Positions 1 to 14,620 of a stretch of 64,000 nucleotides of DNA are shown here, one piece after another; position 1 is the stretch's first letter, and every line of letters begins with the position of its first letter. Source of the stretch: Microcebus murinus (taxonomy: Eukaryota; Chordata; Mammalia; Primates; Cheirogaleidae); contig NC_134109.1 of NCBI RefSeq assembly GCF_040939455.1, positions 71,019,001-71,083,000 of the forward strand. The letters are read 5' to 3'. The notes beneath the pieces are model-generated. The model did not search any database. It was not told where the DNA came from and worked only from the letters and a program-made list of their open reading frames with translations. A program made the translations under genes and the position numbers.

Positions 1-980
<980 letters not shown>

Positions 981-1585
981 AATGCATCACAGTTAAACAC
1001 TTTCCTAGGAGTGGTTCCTGAATGTTACATCTTTGCATCCTCTTCCTTTTGCAGCTACTTAATATTAATTTTCACTTATTAATTAGGTCCTCTCTTCTTA
1101 GCTGTAACTTGGCATTTTTACCACCAGGTGGAGATATCCCACTGCTTTTCACTTACTGTCAAACAGAAGAGAGGTCTTACGACCTGTAGCGGTGGGAGAA
1201 GGGGGTCAGGTTATTTGGTTCTACTAGTTATACAAATAAACCCTTGCCTTCATGCCTAAAAGCAAAAAGAATTTAGAGGGTGAGCTTAAGAGGTCAGGCA
1301 GTGGCTGCCTCTTCCCCTCTTTTTGTTTTCTTAGTCCTTCGGTTTCCATGGGAAACAGTGTTTGAGCAGCAACTCTGAATCCATTTAGTGCCCCTCCAGG
1401 CTTGGGGCTGAGCCCAGAGTCTAGCTGTGAGGAATAGCAGATAGGTGGAAAGAGAGAAAATTTATTTGGTAAATTTGAATCACAAAAGATGCAGGTACAG
1501 GAGAAACAGGAATGAAGTCCTCGTCGGGTGCACAGAGGAATGTGAAAGGCAGACAATGTTTATTAGTTGAAATTAAATTTGGGAT
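981..1585. other. Unique intergenic DNA
   Basis: No gene, RNA gene or clear repeat was recognised. A 110-codon minus-strand ORF (1224-1556) has no recognisable domain and looks like chance. Confidence 0.5.
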
Positions 1586-1868
1586 GGCCAGGAGCAGTGG
1601 CTCAGTTCTGTAATTCTAGCACTTTGGGAGGCCCAGGTGGGAGGATCACTTGGGCCCAGGAGTTAGAGAACAACCAGGGCAACATAGGGAGACCCCATCT
1701 GTACAAAAAATTTAAAAATTAGCTGGGTGTGGTGGGCTGCATCTGTAGTCCCAGCTACTGGGGACGCTGAGGCAGGCCTAGGATTTCAAGGTTACAGTGA
1801 GCTATGATCAGGCCACTGCACTTTAGCCTGATCGACACAGTGAGACTCTGTCTCTAAAAAATAAAAAT
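1586..1868 (+). mobile_element. Alu (old, AluJ-like)
   Basis: A full dimer beginning 'ggccaggagcagtggctca' and ending in an A-rich tail. It lacks the 'gctaggctgacg' right-arm variant of the younger Alus here, so it probably predates the strepsirrhine-specific burst. Confidence 0.85.
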
Positions 1869-1869
1869 A

Positions 1870-2225
1870 CTACTTCGCTCCCTTGATCTAGGATATTGGT
1901 ATTTTCTTGCCCTCGTTCAAACTGAAACATCAACACTTCTTGGGTCTTGCAGACTGGAACTTACACCATTGGCTCGCCTGGTTCTCAGGCCTTCCTACTT
2001 GGACTGGAACTATGGCACTACATCATCAGCTCTCCTGGGTCGTTCTCTTGCCAACTGCAGATCTTGGGACTTCTCGGACTCCTTAGCCTCTATAATCACA
2101 CGAACCAATTCCTTATAATAAATATCCCCCTATATATATATATATATATATATGCACATACGCACACACATATGTACATACACACACAAAAAATTATTGC
2201 TTCTGTTTCTTGGAGAACCCTGACT
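1870..2225 (+). repeat. Old interspersed repeat with TA/CA microsatellite
   Basis: The stretch includes a 'ggttctcaggccttc' block, a 'gcagatcttgggacttctc' block, an 'aataaat' signal, then (TA)n/(CA)n (about 2130-2186) and 'ggagaaccctgactaa'. I recall this series as a common old mammalian interspersed repeat but cannot name the family. The 117-codon ORF across it (1947-2300) is incidental. Confidence 0.45.
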
Positions 2226-2312
2226 AACAACAAACATATCAATCAATATCTGATCATTCTTTGTGCTAAATGTACCATACTATGGTATGTTAATAATTAG
2301 AAATATAGTTGT

Positions 2313-2644
<332 letters not shown>

Positions 2645-2770
2645 TTATATATATATATATATATATATAGTTGTGAACTATATGGGAACTCTCTGTACTC
2701 CATATAAATAAATAATATTTGCAATTATTTCTATAAATATGAAACTATTCTAAAATACAAATTTGATTTC

Positions 2771-2925
2771 AGGACGGGCATGGTGGCTTATACCTGTAAT
2801 CCTAGCACTCTGGGAGGTCAAGGTGGGTGGTCAGGATCAGGAGTTTGAGGTTGCTGTGAGCTAGGCTGATGCCGTGGCACTCTAGCCAGGGGAACAGATG
2901 AAACTCTGTCTAAAAAAAAAAAAAG
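2771..2925 (+). mobile_element. Alu with central deletion
   Basis: It has an Alu-like head ('gggcatggtggcttatacct') fused directly to a strepsirrhine-type right-arm end and poly(A). About half of a dimer is missing. It sits just upstream of an L1 3' end. Confidence 0.8.
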
Positions 2926-3595
2926 ACAAACAATAACAGATGTTGCTGAGGATATGAAGAAAAGGGAATGCTTATGCACTGTTGGTGGTAATGGAAATTA
3001 GTACAACCTCTAAGAAAAACAGTGTGGAGATTTCTGAAAGAACTAAAAATAGACCTACCATTGGATTCAGCAATCCCATTACTAGTTATCTAACCAAAGA
3101 AAAAAATCATTATATCAAAAAGACACCTGCACTTGTATGTCTAGTGCAACACTATTCACAGCAGCAAAGATATGGAATCTACCTAAGCATCCATCAACAG
3201 ATGACTGGATAAAGAATATGTGGTATATATACACAATGGAATATTATTCAGCCATAAAAAGAAGGAAATTGTGTCTTTTGCAGCATGAATGGATCTGGAT
3301 GCCATTATCTTAAGTGAAACAAGCCAGACATAGAAAGACAAATATATGTTCTCACTCAAAAGTAGATGCTAATAAATTTGTACACATGGACATAGAGAGT
3401 GGAATGATAGAAAACAGAAATTTGGAAGGGTTAGGGATGAGTGATGAGAAATTATGTAATAGTCATAATTTATATTATTTGGGTGATGGATACCCTAAAA
3501 GCCCTGCCTTGACCACTATGCAATCAACTCATGTAACAAAATTGCACTTGTACCCCATAAATTTGTATAAATAAAAAAATTCAAAAACAAAACCC
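2926..3595 (+). mobile_element. L1 3' end fragment
   Basis: Sense-strand L1: the ORF2 C-terminal region (blocks such as 'caatggaatattattcagcc' and 'tgttctcactcaaaagtaga') followed by the 3' UTR and an A-rich end. Frames are broken, and it is 5'-truncated as usual for L1. Confidence 0.85.
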
Positions 3596-3799
3596 CACAA
3601 ATGTCAACATTTAGTTGCTTTATATATAAAGTACTGTGCTAGATGTTATAAATACAAAAAAAATAAAAGCACACCCTTCTTGAAGGAGCATTATTCTGGT
3701 CTAGGAGATAAAACAGGTAAGCAGGTGATGCTAAGAGCTACTTTTTTTTATGGTCCACTTTTTTGTGAGAAGCCCTACCTGAGGCTCTTTACTTACATT

Positions 3800-3912
3800 T
3801 TCTTTTACAGTAATCCTGTGAAAGTAGATGTTATTATCCTCATTTTATCAGTTAGGAAATTGAGGCTTAGAGAGGTTAGTAACTTGTTGAAGTTCATACA
3901 TCCTTGAATAGA
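3800..3912. repeat. MIR fragment
   Basis: Core resemblance: 'attgaggcttagagaggtta' followed by an 'aacttgttgaagttcatac' block, as in the conserved MIR core read toward its 5' end. Confidence 0.65.
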
Positions 3913-3984
3913 GGCTCTAATACATTTATTTTACAACAAAGTCTGTGCTCCAAAGACAATGTGGTTTCTGCTGGGTGACTTTTG

Positions 3985-4165
3985 GAGTTTAAATTGCCTT
4001 TATCACTTATCTACTGCATGACCTTGGGCATTTTACTTCTCTATGCCTCCTGGGTTTCTTCATATGCACAATCAGGCTAATAGTACCTACTTCATAAACT
4101 CAGTTAAAGCAGTTGGCCAAGTGCCTGGCCAATCTTTCAAGCTCACAACATTTGATAGCTAATGT
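3985..4165 (+). repeat. MIR fragment
   Basis: 'tgaccttgggcattttactt', then 'ctatgcctcctgggtttctt' and 'aatagtacctacttcataaa' match the classic MIR order. Confidence 0.7.
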
Positions 4166-4854
4166 TATTATGCTGTCCTGCATAGGTAACAAGTGGTGAG
4201 TGCAATGAGCGCTGCAGATCAAGTGTATGCAAGTTCAGAGGAAGGAAAGGTCACCTCCAATTGGAGCACAGGAGCGTGAGCAGATTAAAGCAGGTTCATG
4301 AAGAATTCACTTAAATTGGGGGTTTCAAAAAAGTAAGACAAACATTTAGACTATAAGAGAGGTGGCTTAGTGAGGAAGGCAGAAAGAAGCTTGTCATGTG
4401 TCATTTGTAGGAGTGACAAGCAATAAAAATGCAAGCAAATAAATTAGATAATTACAGAGTGATAATTCAACAGGGTAGTGGGAGAGAAAAGTGAGGTTTT
4501 CTACCACCAGAGGGGTGCTGGTAGGTAAGGGATTAGAGGGAATACACTTGATTCTATCTTAAGGTAGAAAGCTGTTCATATGTAGATCAACTGCTGTTTG
4601 GGAATTGATACCCAATATTGGCCCAAACTAACTGAAATGCAAATACCCTTAGAAACAGAGGCTATTAGTAATGCAAATCTGAAAAACATCCGATTTAAGC
4701 AGAACAACAAACAACAAAACAATAAAACACCCTACTTAATCTTTGAATGACTCAATCTGTGAATGCACATCCTCATGAGTTTGACCAGGAAGGATAATTT
4801 TTCTTTGTCCTGAGCTAAGTAAGATTAGTCAAGGTCATCCTGTTCTTGTTGCTC

Positions 4855-4940
4855 ATTCATTAGTTCAACAAATATTTTAATGAGAGCTTACTATGTATGG
4901 CAGGCACTATCTCATGCCTGGGGAATACAGCAGAGATTCT
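4855..4940. repeat. L2-like 3' fragment
   Basis: 'cattcattagttcaacaaat' and a 'ggcaggcactatctcatgcc' block resemble the widespread L2 3' end. Confidence 0.55.
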
Positions 4941-5144
4941 TTTTTTTGGAATTCTCTTTTCTTGCACCAAAGGGCTTTTGGAACAAGAGGATACATCAAG
5001 AGAACTCTAGGCACATTCTGATACTTGTCCACCAATAATTTTGGATATGAAATAAGGAGGACCTGGTAATATACAGAGTATATCCTGAAATGATCTATGG
5101 TGAGAGGACAGAGTATTATTGATTGAAGAGTTTGGGAAAAGATT

Positions 5145-5440
5145 TTGATGCTCCCAAAATTTATTTTTTATTTTTATTATTTTTAATTTCAGAATATTAC
5201 AAGGGTACAAATGTTTAGATTACATATATTGCCTTTGCACCATCTGAGTCAGAGCTACAGCATGCCCATCCCCCACACAGTGGACACTGCCCCCATTAAC
5301 TGTTAAATACCCATCCCCTCCTCCTCCTTGCACCTGCCTGACAGCTGATGAATGTTATTTCCATATGTGCACATAAGTGTTGATCAATTAGTACCAATTT
5401 GATAGTGAGTACATATAGTGCCTTTTCTTAATCAATATTA
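5145..5440 (-). mobile_element. L1 3' UTR fragment, probably strepsirrhine type
   Basis: Antisense L1 tail: T-rich start, then 'aatattacaagggtacaaat', 'cagagctacagcatgcccat' and a C-rich 'acccatcccctcctcctcct' segment. I associate this form with lemur-lineage L1 3' UTRs, from memory. Confidence 0.6.
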
Positions 5441-5637
5441 TTTATTTATGTCTGATATCCTAACTACTTCAAAATAATTTCAGGTAGATTTTTAAATTAT
5501 ACTTTGGATAAAATTAAATATTAAAATATAAAACCATAGATATCTATATGAAGCCAGAAGAAAATATTTATGTGATGTGCTATCTGAAATGCATTAGCTA
5601 CATTAATAAAAGCACTTATTTTATTTATTTATTATTT

Positions 5638-5961
5638 ATTTTTGAGACAGAGTCTCGCTTTGTTGCCCAGGCTAGAGTGAGTGCCATGGCATCAGCCTAG
5701 CTCACAGCAACCTCAAACTCCTGGGCTCAAGCAATCTTCCTGCCTCAGCCTCCCAAGTAGCTGGAACTACAAGCATGTGCCACCATTCCCGGCTAATTTT
5801 TTCTATATATTTTAGTTGGCCAATTCGTTTCTTTCTATTTTTAGTAGAGATGGGGTCTTGCTCTTGCTCAGGCGGGTTTCGAACTCCTGACCTTGAGCGA
5901 TCCGCCTGCCTCGGCCTCCCAGAGTGCTAGGATTACAGGTGTGAGCCACCATGCATGGTCT
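5638..5961 (-). mobile_element. Alu, strepsirrhine type
   Basis: Antisense full dimer starting at the poly(T)-side 'tttgagacagagtctcgctt' and ending 'gtgagccaccatgcatgg'. It lies directly before the L1 that continues to about 8395. Confidence 0.9.
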
Positions 5962-6190
5962 GATTGTCTTTTTAATAATAGCCATTTGACCAGGGTCAGA
6001 TGATATCTCACTATGGTTTTAATTTGCATTGCTCTTATGATTAGTGATGTTGAGGATTTTTTCAAATACCTGTTGTCCATTTTTATATTTTCTTTTGAAA
6101 AATGTCTATTCATATCCTTTGCCCACTTTCTAAAGGGATTATTTGTTTTTTTATTGTTGTTGAATTGTTTGAGTTCCTTGTATATTCTTG

Positions 6191-6508
6191 GTTTGTTTTT
6201 TTTTTGTTTTGTTTTGTTTTATTGAGACAAGGTCTCACTCAATTGCGTGGGCTAGAGTGCAATAGCATCACCATAGCTCACTGCATCCTCAGACTCCTGG
6301 GCTCAAGTGATCCTCTTGCTTCAGCCTCCTGAGAAGCTGGGACTACAGGTATGTGACACAATGATGGCTAAATTTTTTAAAATTTTTTTGTAGAGACAGA
6401 GTTCACTGTTGCCCAGGTTGGTCTTAAACTCCTGGCCTCAAGAATCTTCCTGCCTCAGCCTCCCAAAGTGCTAGGATTACAGGAGTGAGCCATCGTGCCT
6501 GGCCCCTT
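6191..6508 (-). mobile_element. Alu inserted in L1
   Basis: Antisense Alu flanked by perfect 14-bp target-site duplications 'cttgtatattcttg' (6177-6190 and 6509-6522). The right arm lacks the young lemur variant. Confidence 0.9.
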
Positions 6509-7225
6509 CTTGTATATTCTTGATATTAGTTCCCTCTCAGATGAATAGTTTGCAAATATTTTGTCACATTCCACAGGTTGTCTGTTCACTCTATTGATTA
6601 TTTCTTTTGCTGTCCAGAAGCTTTTTAGTTTAATTAAGGCCCATTTGTTTGTTTTTGCTATTGTTACCTGTGTTTTTGAGGTCTTAGTCATAAATTATTT
6701 GCCTAGACCAATGTCCAGAAGAGTTTTCCCTAGGTTGTCTTGTAATATTTTTATAATTTTGTGTCTTAAGTTTAAGCCTTTAATCCATCTTGAGTTTATT
6801 TTTGTGTGTGGTGAGAGATAAGGGCCTAGTTTCATTCATCTGCATATGGAATCCAATTTTCTCAGCACCATTTGCTGAAAAGGGTGTCTTTTTCCCAATA
6901 CATATTTTTGTTGGCTTTGTCAAAAATCAATTGGTTGCAAATACATGGCTTTACTTCTGGGTTCTCTAGTCTGTTTCGTTGATCTATGTCTATTTTTATA
7001 CCAGTAAAATGCTGTTTTGCTTACGATAGCCTTGTAATATAATCTGAAGTCAGGTAGTATGATACCTCCAGCTTTGTTCTTATTGCTTAGGATTGCTTTG
7101 GCTATTCAACCTCTTTTTTTGCTCCATATGAATTTTAGGATTGTTTTTTCTAATTCTATGAAAAATGACATTGCTATTTTGATAGGGATTACATTGAATC
7201 TAAACATTGCTTTGGGTAGTATGGT

Positions 7226-7231
<6 letters not shown>

Positions 7232-7258
<27 letters not shown>

Positions 7259-7573
7259 AGACAGAGTCTCGCTTTGTTGCCCAGGCTAGAGTGAGTGCCG
7301 TGGCGTCAGCCTAGCTCACAGCAACCTCAAACTCCTGGGCTCGAGTGATCCTTCTGCCTCAGCCTCCCGGGTAGCTGGGACTACAGGCATGCGCCACCAT
7401 GCCCGGCTAATTTTTTATATATATATCAGTTGGCCAATTAATTTCTTTCTATTTATAGTAGAGACGGGGTCTTGCTCTTGCTCAGGCTGGTTTCGAACTC
7501 CTGACCTTGAGCAATCCGCCCGCCTCGGCCTCCCAAGAGCTAGGATTACAGGCGTGAGCCACAGCACCCAGCC
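7232..7573 (-). mobile_element. Alu inserted in L1, strepsirrhine type
   Basis: Antisense young-looking Alu with a long T tract, flanked by 'agtatggtcatttt' target-site duplications (7218-7231 and 7574-7587). Confidence 0.92.
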
Positions 7574-7819
7574 AGTATGGTCATTTTAATGATATTAATG
7601 CTTCTAATCCATAAACATAGTATATTTTTCCATTTGTTTGTGTCATCCACAATTTCTTTCATCAGTATTTTGCAATTTTCTTTGTAGAAATCTTTTGCCT
7701 ACTTGGTTAAATTTATTCCTAGATTTTTTTTTTTTGGTAGCAATTATATGAGGTATTGCCTTTTGATTTCATTTTCAGCTAGCTCATTGTTGGTATATTA
7801 GAAATGCTACTGATTTTTG

Positions 7820-8156
<337 letters not shown>

Positions 8157-8592
8157 GAAATGCTACTGATTTTTGTATGTTGATTTTGTATCCTACAACA
8201 TTACTAAATTCATTTATCAACTCTAAGAGTGTTTTAGTGGAGTCTTTAGGTTTTTCTAGATATAAGATCATATAATCAGCAAACAAAGATAATTTGATTT
8301 CCTCTTTTCCAATCTAGGTGCCTTATATTTCTTTCCCTTGCCTAATTGCTCTGGCTACAACTTCCTAGGCAGAGGAAGTTCTTGCTAAATGGAGAAATGT
8401 ATGGATAGATGGATGGTTAGGTTGATGGATAGATACACAGGTACATGATTGTCATGGATGTTATTTCTCCCCATTCAGATAATCTCTAAAATGTGTTCCC
8501 TCCAGTCCATTTTCTCTTAGGTCAGGCACTCTTCATCTCTTGCCCAGATTTCTAGTATCATTTCTATCTATTCCATCTCTTCCCAGTATTTT

Positions 8593-9257
<665 letters not shown>

Positions 9258-10190
9258 TTCTTCCCAGTGTTAATCCATCTTCCACACTTTCAGTAGTTGA
9301 CTTTTAAAAATATAGTTCCTTTTGTTTAAAAACTTCTAGTGGCTCCTCATTAAGCTGAAATTTCTTAATATAGTATAAAAGGTCTTTCATACTTTAATGC
9401 CAACCTTCTTTTCAAACTTTCTTCCCTCATGCACTTCTCCTACTCTTTAGTCACACAAAAATCTTTGATCTCTGTGCTTTCATTCATGCAATTTCCTTGG
9501 CCTGGAATACCTTTCCCTCATTTCTCTATTTATCTAAACCATATCATGCATAACACCCATCGTACATATGGCCTCCTCTCTGAAAAGTCCCCCTCAGTTC
9601 ACCCAGGTAGTATCAGCCAAGTCTCCCCTTCTTCTCATGGGATTTTATGCATACCTCTATGACGGTTTCTCACATTGTATCATATTTATTTGCTCAAAAT
9701 TGCCCATCTACTCAGGGAGAGGCAGGGCCATGTCTTATTTGCCTTTGTAACCACAGCATCCCAATTCTCTTGTCTCTTAATATGAGCATGAGTGTAATTT
9801 TGAAATGTCTATTTTTAAATTCTACTTGTCCCCTGCATGCAGATTTGGTGAGTAAAATATGAAATACATTTGATAAATGTTTGAGAATGTGACATATTGG
9901 AAGATCTACACTGGAGCTTATGTCCCAAAAGAAGAAAAGGATTTTTCTGGCCTGGGTTTGGGATTAAATCCTGAGGTGATTCTGCCATCTGGAGTTACAG
10001 AATTATGAACGTTTAAGCTGCTTTGCTTTTTGACTGGACTTGCTTTTGGAGGTCATAGAGATCAGCAGGCCTAGGGATTGTTGATGGACTTTAATATCCT
10101 AACTAAATTTAATACAAGTTAAATTTAAATATGCAAATTAAACTATAATTATGTAAAAGAAAGGGTAAAACCACTATGTAAAAAATGCAT
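9258..10190. other. Unique intergenic DNA
   Basis: No gene or clear repeat recognised. Short ORFs here have no domain. Confidence 0.45.
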
Positions 10191-10191
10191 T

Positions 10192-10472
10192 GAGGCCAGC
10201 ATGATGGTTCAGGCCAGTCATCCTAGCACTTTGGGAGGCCAAGTTAGGAGGATTGTTTGAGACCAGAAGTTCAAGACCAGCCTCAGCAAGAGAAGACCAA
10301 AACTAGAAAAATTAGCTGTGCATGGTGGTACACACCTGTAGCTCCAGCTACTCAGGAGACTGAGGCAGGAAGATTGCTTGAGCCCAGGAGTTGGAGGTTG
10401 CAGTGAATTATGATGATACTACTGCACTCTAGCCTGGGCAACAGAGTGAAACTCTGTCTCAGAAAAAAAGAA
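10192..10472 (+). mobile_element. Alu (old)
   Basis: Divergent dimer starting 'gaggccagcatgatggttca' and ending 'agagtgaaactctgtctcag'. It retains the ancestral 'ggttgcagtgaattatgatg' right arm. Confidence 0.8.
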
Positions 10473-11061
10473 TGCATTGCTCCCACCGTAGAATTCCATT
10501 CACTGAACCCAGAGTGAGTCTCTCAGTCTTCTTGTCCTTCTCTAATATAAGCATGAGTATGATTCTATATTGAAAAGTACATATTTTTATGCTATCTATC
10601 TCATAAATGTAGGGCACCTACATCATCTGATATTTGGCCAAAGAAATGAGAAGACTGTGTTCCAATACCAGAGCAAAACTAGTCTCTGGTGCATTCCTTC
10701 CTCAGAGATTTTCAGTTTTCACTCTAGGTGACTTTGGTCCTAAGTGATGCTTTAGAAATGACCTCCATGGATTTATTATTGCAGGACCCTATGTAGAAAT
10801 CATTGCAATAGACACATTTTGTTGATTAATATAGATGTTCACATATAAAAGCACAGGGTGTTAAAGCTGGGTGAGACAATCATCTGATCTAGCCCCATCA
10901 CTGCAGATTGAGATCTGGAGAGGTAAATATTTGGGAAAATTCCCAAGGTGATTTAACTGAGAAGAGGAAGAGTTTGACTAGCACCTAAGTTCAATAATTT
11001 TTCCACTAAAAATGGAAATGTATGTAAAATTAGTTCTATTTGTCAAGTGGATTTTCAACAT
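10473..11061. other. Unique intergenic DNA
   Basis: Nothing recognisable beyond scattered low-level repeat resemblance. Confidence 0.4.
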
Positions 11062-11077
11062 AAATTCTTGGAGGGTA

Positions 11078-11417
11078 AGGCCGGGCGCTGTGGCTCACGC
11101 CTGTAATCCTAGCTCTTGGGAGGCCGAGGCGGGCGGATTGCTCAAGGTCAGGAGTTCAAAACCAGCCTGAGCAAGAGCGAGACCCCGTCTCTACTATAAA
11201 CAGAAAGAAATTAATTGGCCAACTGATATATATATATATAAAAAATTAGCCGGGCATAATGGCACATGCCTGTAGTCCCAGCTACTCGGGAGGCTGAGGC
11301 AGAAGGATCACTCGAGCCCAGGAGTTTGAGGTTGCTGTGAGCTAGGCTGACGCCACGGCACTCACTCTAGCCTGGACAACAAAGTGAGACTCTGTCTCAA
11401 AAAAAAAAAAAAAAAAA
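11078..11417 (+). mobile_element. Alu, young strepsirrhine type
   Basis: Near-intact with a pure A tail of about 20. Perfect 16-bp duplication 'aaattcttggagggta' at 11062-11077 and 11418-11433. Confidence 0.95.
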
Positions 11418-11533
11418 AAATTCTTGGAGGGTAGAAAGGACATGAAGTCATATTCACATACTTCATGTCTGGCTGGCATAGCATGGATACTCGGTGAACA
11501 TTTTTAAATGGCAAACTATTATTTCATAAGACA

Positions 11534-11540
<7 letters not shown>

Positions 11541-11580
<40 letters not shown>

Positions 11581-11891
11581 AGATAGAGTCTCACTTTGTT
11601 GCCCAGGCTAGAGTGAGTGCCGTGGCGTCAGCCTGGCTCACAGCAACCTCAATCTCCGGGGCTCAGCGATCCTCCTGCCTCAGCCTCCCGAGTAGCTGGG
11701 ACTACAGGCATGCGCCACCTTGCCCGGCTCATTTTTTGTATATATATTTTAGTTGGTCAATTAATTTATTTCTATTTTTGGTAGAGACGGGGTCTCCCTC
11801 AGGCTGGTTTCGAACTCCTGACCTTGAGCAATCCGCCCGCCTCGGCCTCCCAGAGTGCTGGGATTACAGGCGTGAGCCACCGCGCCCGGCC
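11541..11891 (-). mobile_element. Alu, young strepsirrhine type
   Basis: Antisense, with a T tract of about 40 and intact CpG-rich ends ('accgcgcccggcc'). Duplication 'aagacatactttt' at 11528-11540 and 11892-11904. A 150-codon ORF through it is a by-product of the Alu. Confidence 0.95.
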
Positions 11892-11904
11892 AAGACATAC
11901 TTTT

Positions 11905-12323
11905 TATTTCAAAAATTATACTATACATTTTTAAATCCTCTTATTTTAAACAGGCCTTAAATTTAGGAGATTCCATAGTACTTTAATGGTTATGACACTT
12001 TTTTATTTGTTCTAAGATTTTAAGTTATATAATGTGATTTTACTGAGTTTATTTTTCAAGGCTATTTTTGAGGTACTTTGGTGAGGGGAGGGGAGAGTTC
12101 CTTTTTCCATTTCAAGACAACAAAGGTAATACTGGGATTTCAAGTTGAATGTGTAAAGTGGGACAGTTTAGAAATGGTGTCTGTGAAAGGTAGGAGGGTA
12201 GGAATGGAGAGTAGGTGATAGAAAGAATAACTTCCCCTGAGTAACAGGCCAATTTCTCCCTGGTCTTTCTTTACCCTCTCTTTTCTTTCAGACTTCCACC
12301 CAACTTTTGGGAAACATACATAG

Positions 12324-12370
<47 letters not shown>

Positions 12371-12835
12371 AACATTTTATCCCCAGACCAAAACATGAGA
12401 GCAGAGGTCATTGAACCAGATAGGGAAAAGAAAGCCCTAACCCTCATAAACACACAATTTGGTCATTAAGTCCCTCTCCCATCATCCCTAATTTCTGCTA
12501 CCAAATCCACTGATCCCCTCTCCTCACCTTTGAGTCTAACTCCTCCATTCCCCAGGCACCCTGTCCATAGTCACTATCAGGTACACTTTCCCATCTACTT
12601 CCAATAGAACCTTCTGACACCAGGTGTTACTGCCTTCAGCAATTTCTGTGGTGTCACCCTGCAGCCTTCCTGGCTTGCCTATTGGGAACCCTTAAAAAGC
12701 ATCACATTCCTGCTTATGGAGAGAGCACACCTGGTTTCTCACTTGAAGGTATACAGAAATAACAAATGCCTGTGAAGGAATATGCATAAATATAACTGAG
12801 AAAAAACTATTGGTCACAGAAAGCAAATAATGGCT
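11905..12835. other. Unique intergenic DNA with a CA microsatellite
   Basis: Contains the (CA)n tract at 12328-12367; otherwise no gene or repeat recognised. Confidence 0.45.
12328..12367. repeat. (CA)n microsatellite
   Basis: About 20 uninterrupted AC units; likely length-polymorphic. Confidence 0.97.
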
Positions 12836-12963
12836 TCCATTTTTATAGAGACAGGGTCTTGCTATATTGCCCAGGCTGGTCTCAAACTCCTTGTCTCAAG
12901 GGATCCTCCTGCCTGGGCCTCCCAAAGTGCTAGGATTATAGGCATGAACCACTGCACACAGCT
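12836..12963 (-). mobile_element. Alu monomer-sized fragment
   Basis: Antisense half-Alu ('agagacagggtcttgctata' to 'catgaaccactgcacacagc') without a T tract; an old truncated copy. Confidence 0.8.
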
Positions 12964-13035
12964 GCTTTTATTTACTGAGTGTTTATTATACACCCTATAT
13001 CCAGTACTTTATATTACTTATCTCATTTAATTCTT

Positions 13036-13372
<337 letters not shown>

Positions 13373-13434
13373 CTCATTTAATTCTTAAAACTAACCTAGG
13401 TAACTCGGTTTCTTCTAAAGAGGGATATTAAAAT

Positions 13435-13516
13435 AATGCTTATTTTAAAGCATTTATTTTTATTATTATTTATTTTTATTATTATTTATTATTTTAAATG
13501 CTTATTTTAAAGCATT
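13435..13516. repeat. 20-bp direct repeat flanking an AT-rich tract
   Basis: 'aatgcttattttaaagcatt' occurs at 13435-13454 and again at 13497-13516, with a (TTATT)n-like stretch between. Each copy is itself a near-palindrome. Confidence 0.85.
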
Positions 13517-14546
13517 TTATTGTGCCAATAAAAATAACAGAGATACTACTGAAAGATTGGAATCCAAACAATTACAAAATAGCTGTATAATAATTAACAG
13601 GACAGAATCTGTTTTATTGCCTCTTTGTACTACATAGCACACAGGAGGTGCTCAAAAAATATTTGTTGAACTGAGTGAATGTGAATGAATAAACTCTACC
13701 AAGGGCATATTAAAAGGATTTGCCCTTAAAATGTAATTAAGAATTAATTAGACATCATCAAAAATTTTCTCAGTACTTAAGTTAGTCACTGAAGTTTCCC
13801 TTTCTTAGGAATAATCTCTGAAATGGGGAGTGGATTGTTATCTGACTGAAATAGTTTAAGGTATGCAGTTATCAGAATGGAATTAGCTCCTAAAATCACA
13901 ATATTCCCCATAAGAGAAAAAGTTCATAAATTCTAGGGAGGATAGAGAAATTAATTTTTAAGCTCTATCTCTTAAAATTTTACTTATTATTGGCTTCCCA
14001 CTCTTTCTTGCCTTGTTTCTTTTCCAGCTCCACGGTATAGTGGAAAGGACAATTCCCTAAGATAAGATCTGGCTCTGGAGAGCCTTTTAAAAAGTCTTTA
14101 ACCTCTCTAAGATAAGGTCTTGGTTCCTTATCTGAAAAGTGAGAGATTTGGAGATGATCCCTAAGGCCCCTTTTTAACTCCAAAGTCTTGGGAGCCCACC
14201 TGTTCCTCATCTTAAATGTTTCTCCTGAAGGCTCTGACCACATTTCTATTGTAAGTTGTCAATTATTCACATTTTCTGTTCTACTTCAATCCATATGTTC
14301 CATTTCCTCCAAAGACTTGCCTCTGCCACCAAATTCTTTCTTATCACTCTGATCTATTTTCCTTTCTGATCCTCTACTCTGTTTACATTTTCGCGGGTTA
14401 TTTTTGCCTTTCTCAAAGTCCTCTCCCCTCCCTCTTCCTACGGTTTCTTCCTGATCCCTATCCTTTGAGGATTTTCTCTCTGATGGCCAACCTTAGGATC
14501 CCCAGAACTTTAACACATTGTCCTTATAATTTCTCCCTTGAAAACT

Positions 14547-14620
14547 CTCTCTCTCTCTCTCTCTCTCCTTCTCTCTCTCCCCCCTCCCTACCCCCACCCT
14601 AGCCTTCTCCCAATGGCTAC
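14547..14620. repeat. (CT)n / pyrimidine-rich tract
   Basis: A CT dinucleotide run followed by a C-rich pyrimidine stretch. Confidence 0.9.

Larger units (their letters stand above)
3596..5140. other. Intergenic stretch with MIR and L2 relics
   Basis: Apart from MIR-like segments (3800-3912 and 3985-4165) and an L2-like 3' piece (4855-4940), it looks like unique AT-rich sequence. No gene signature was found. Confidence 0.5.

Noticed and set aside
11508..11960. 150-codon ORF at 11.5 kb
   Set aside because: Lies almost entirely in an antisense Alu; a typical Alu-derived frame.
12328..12367. CA tract considered as Z-DNA regulatory site
   Set aside because: Ordinary microsatellite far from any promoter; no further support.
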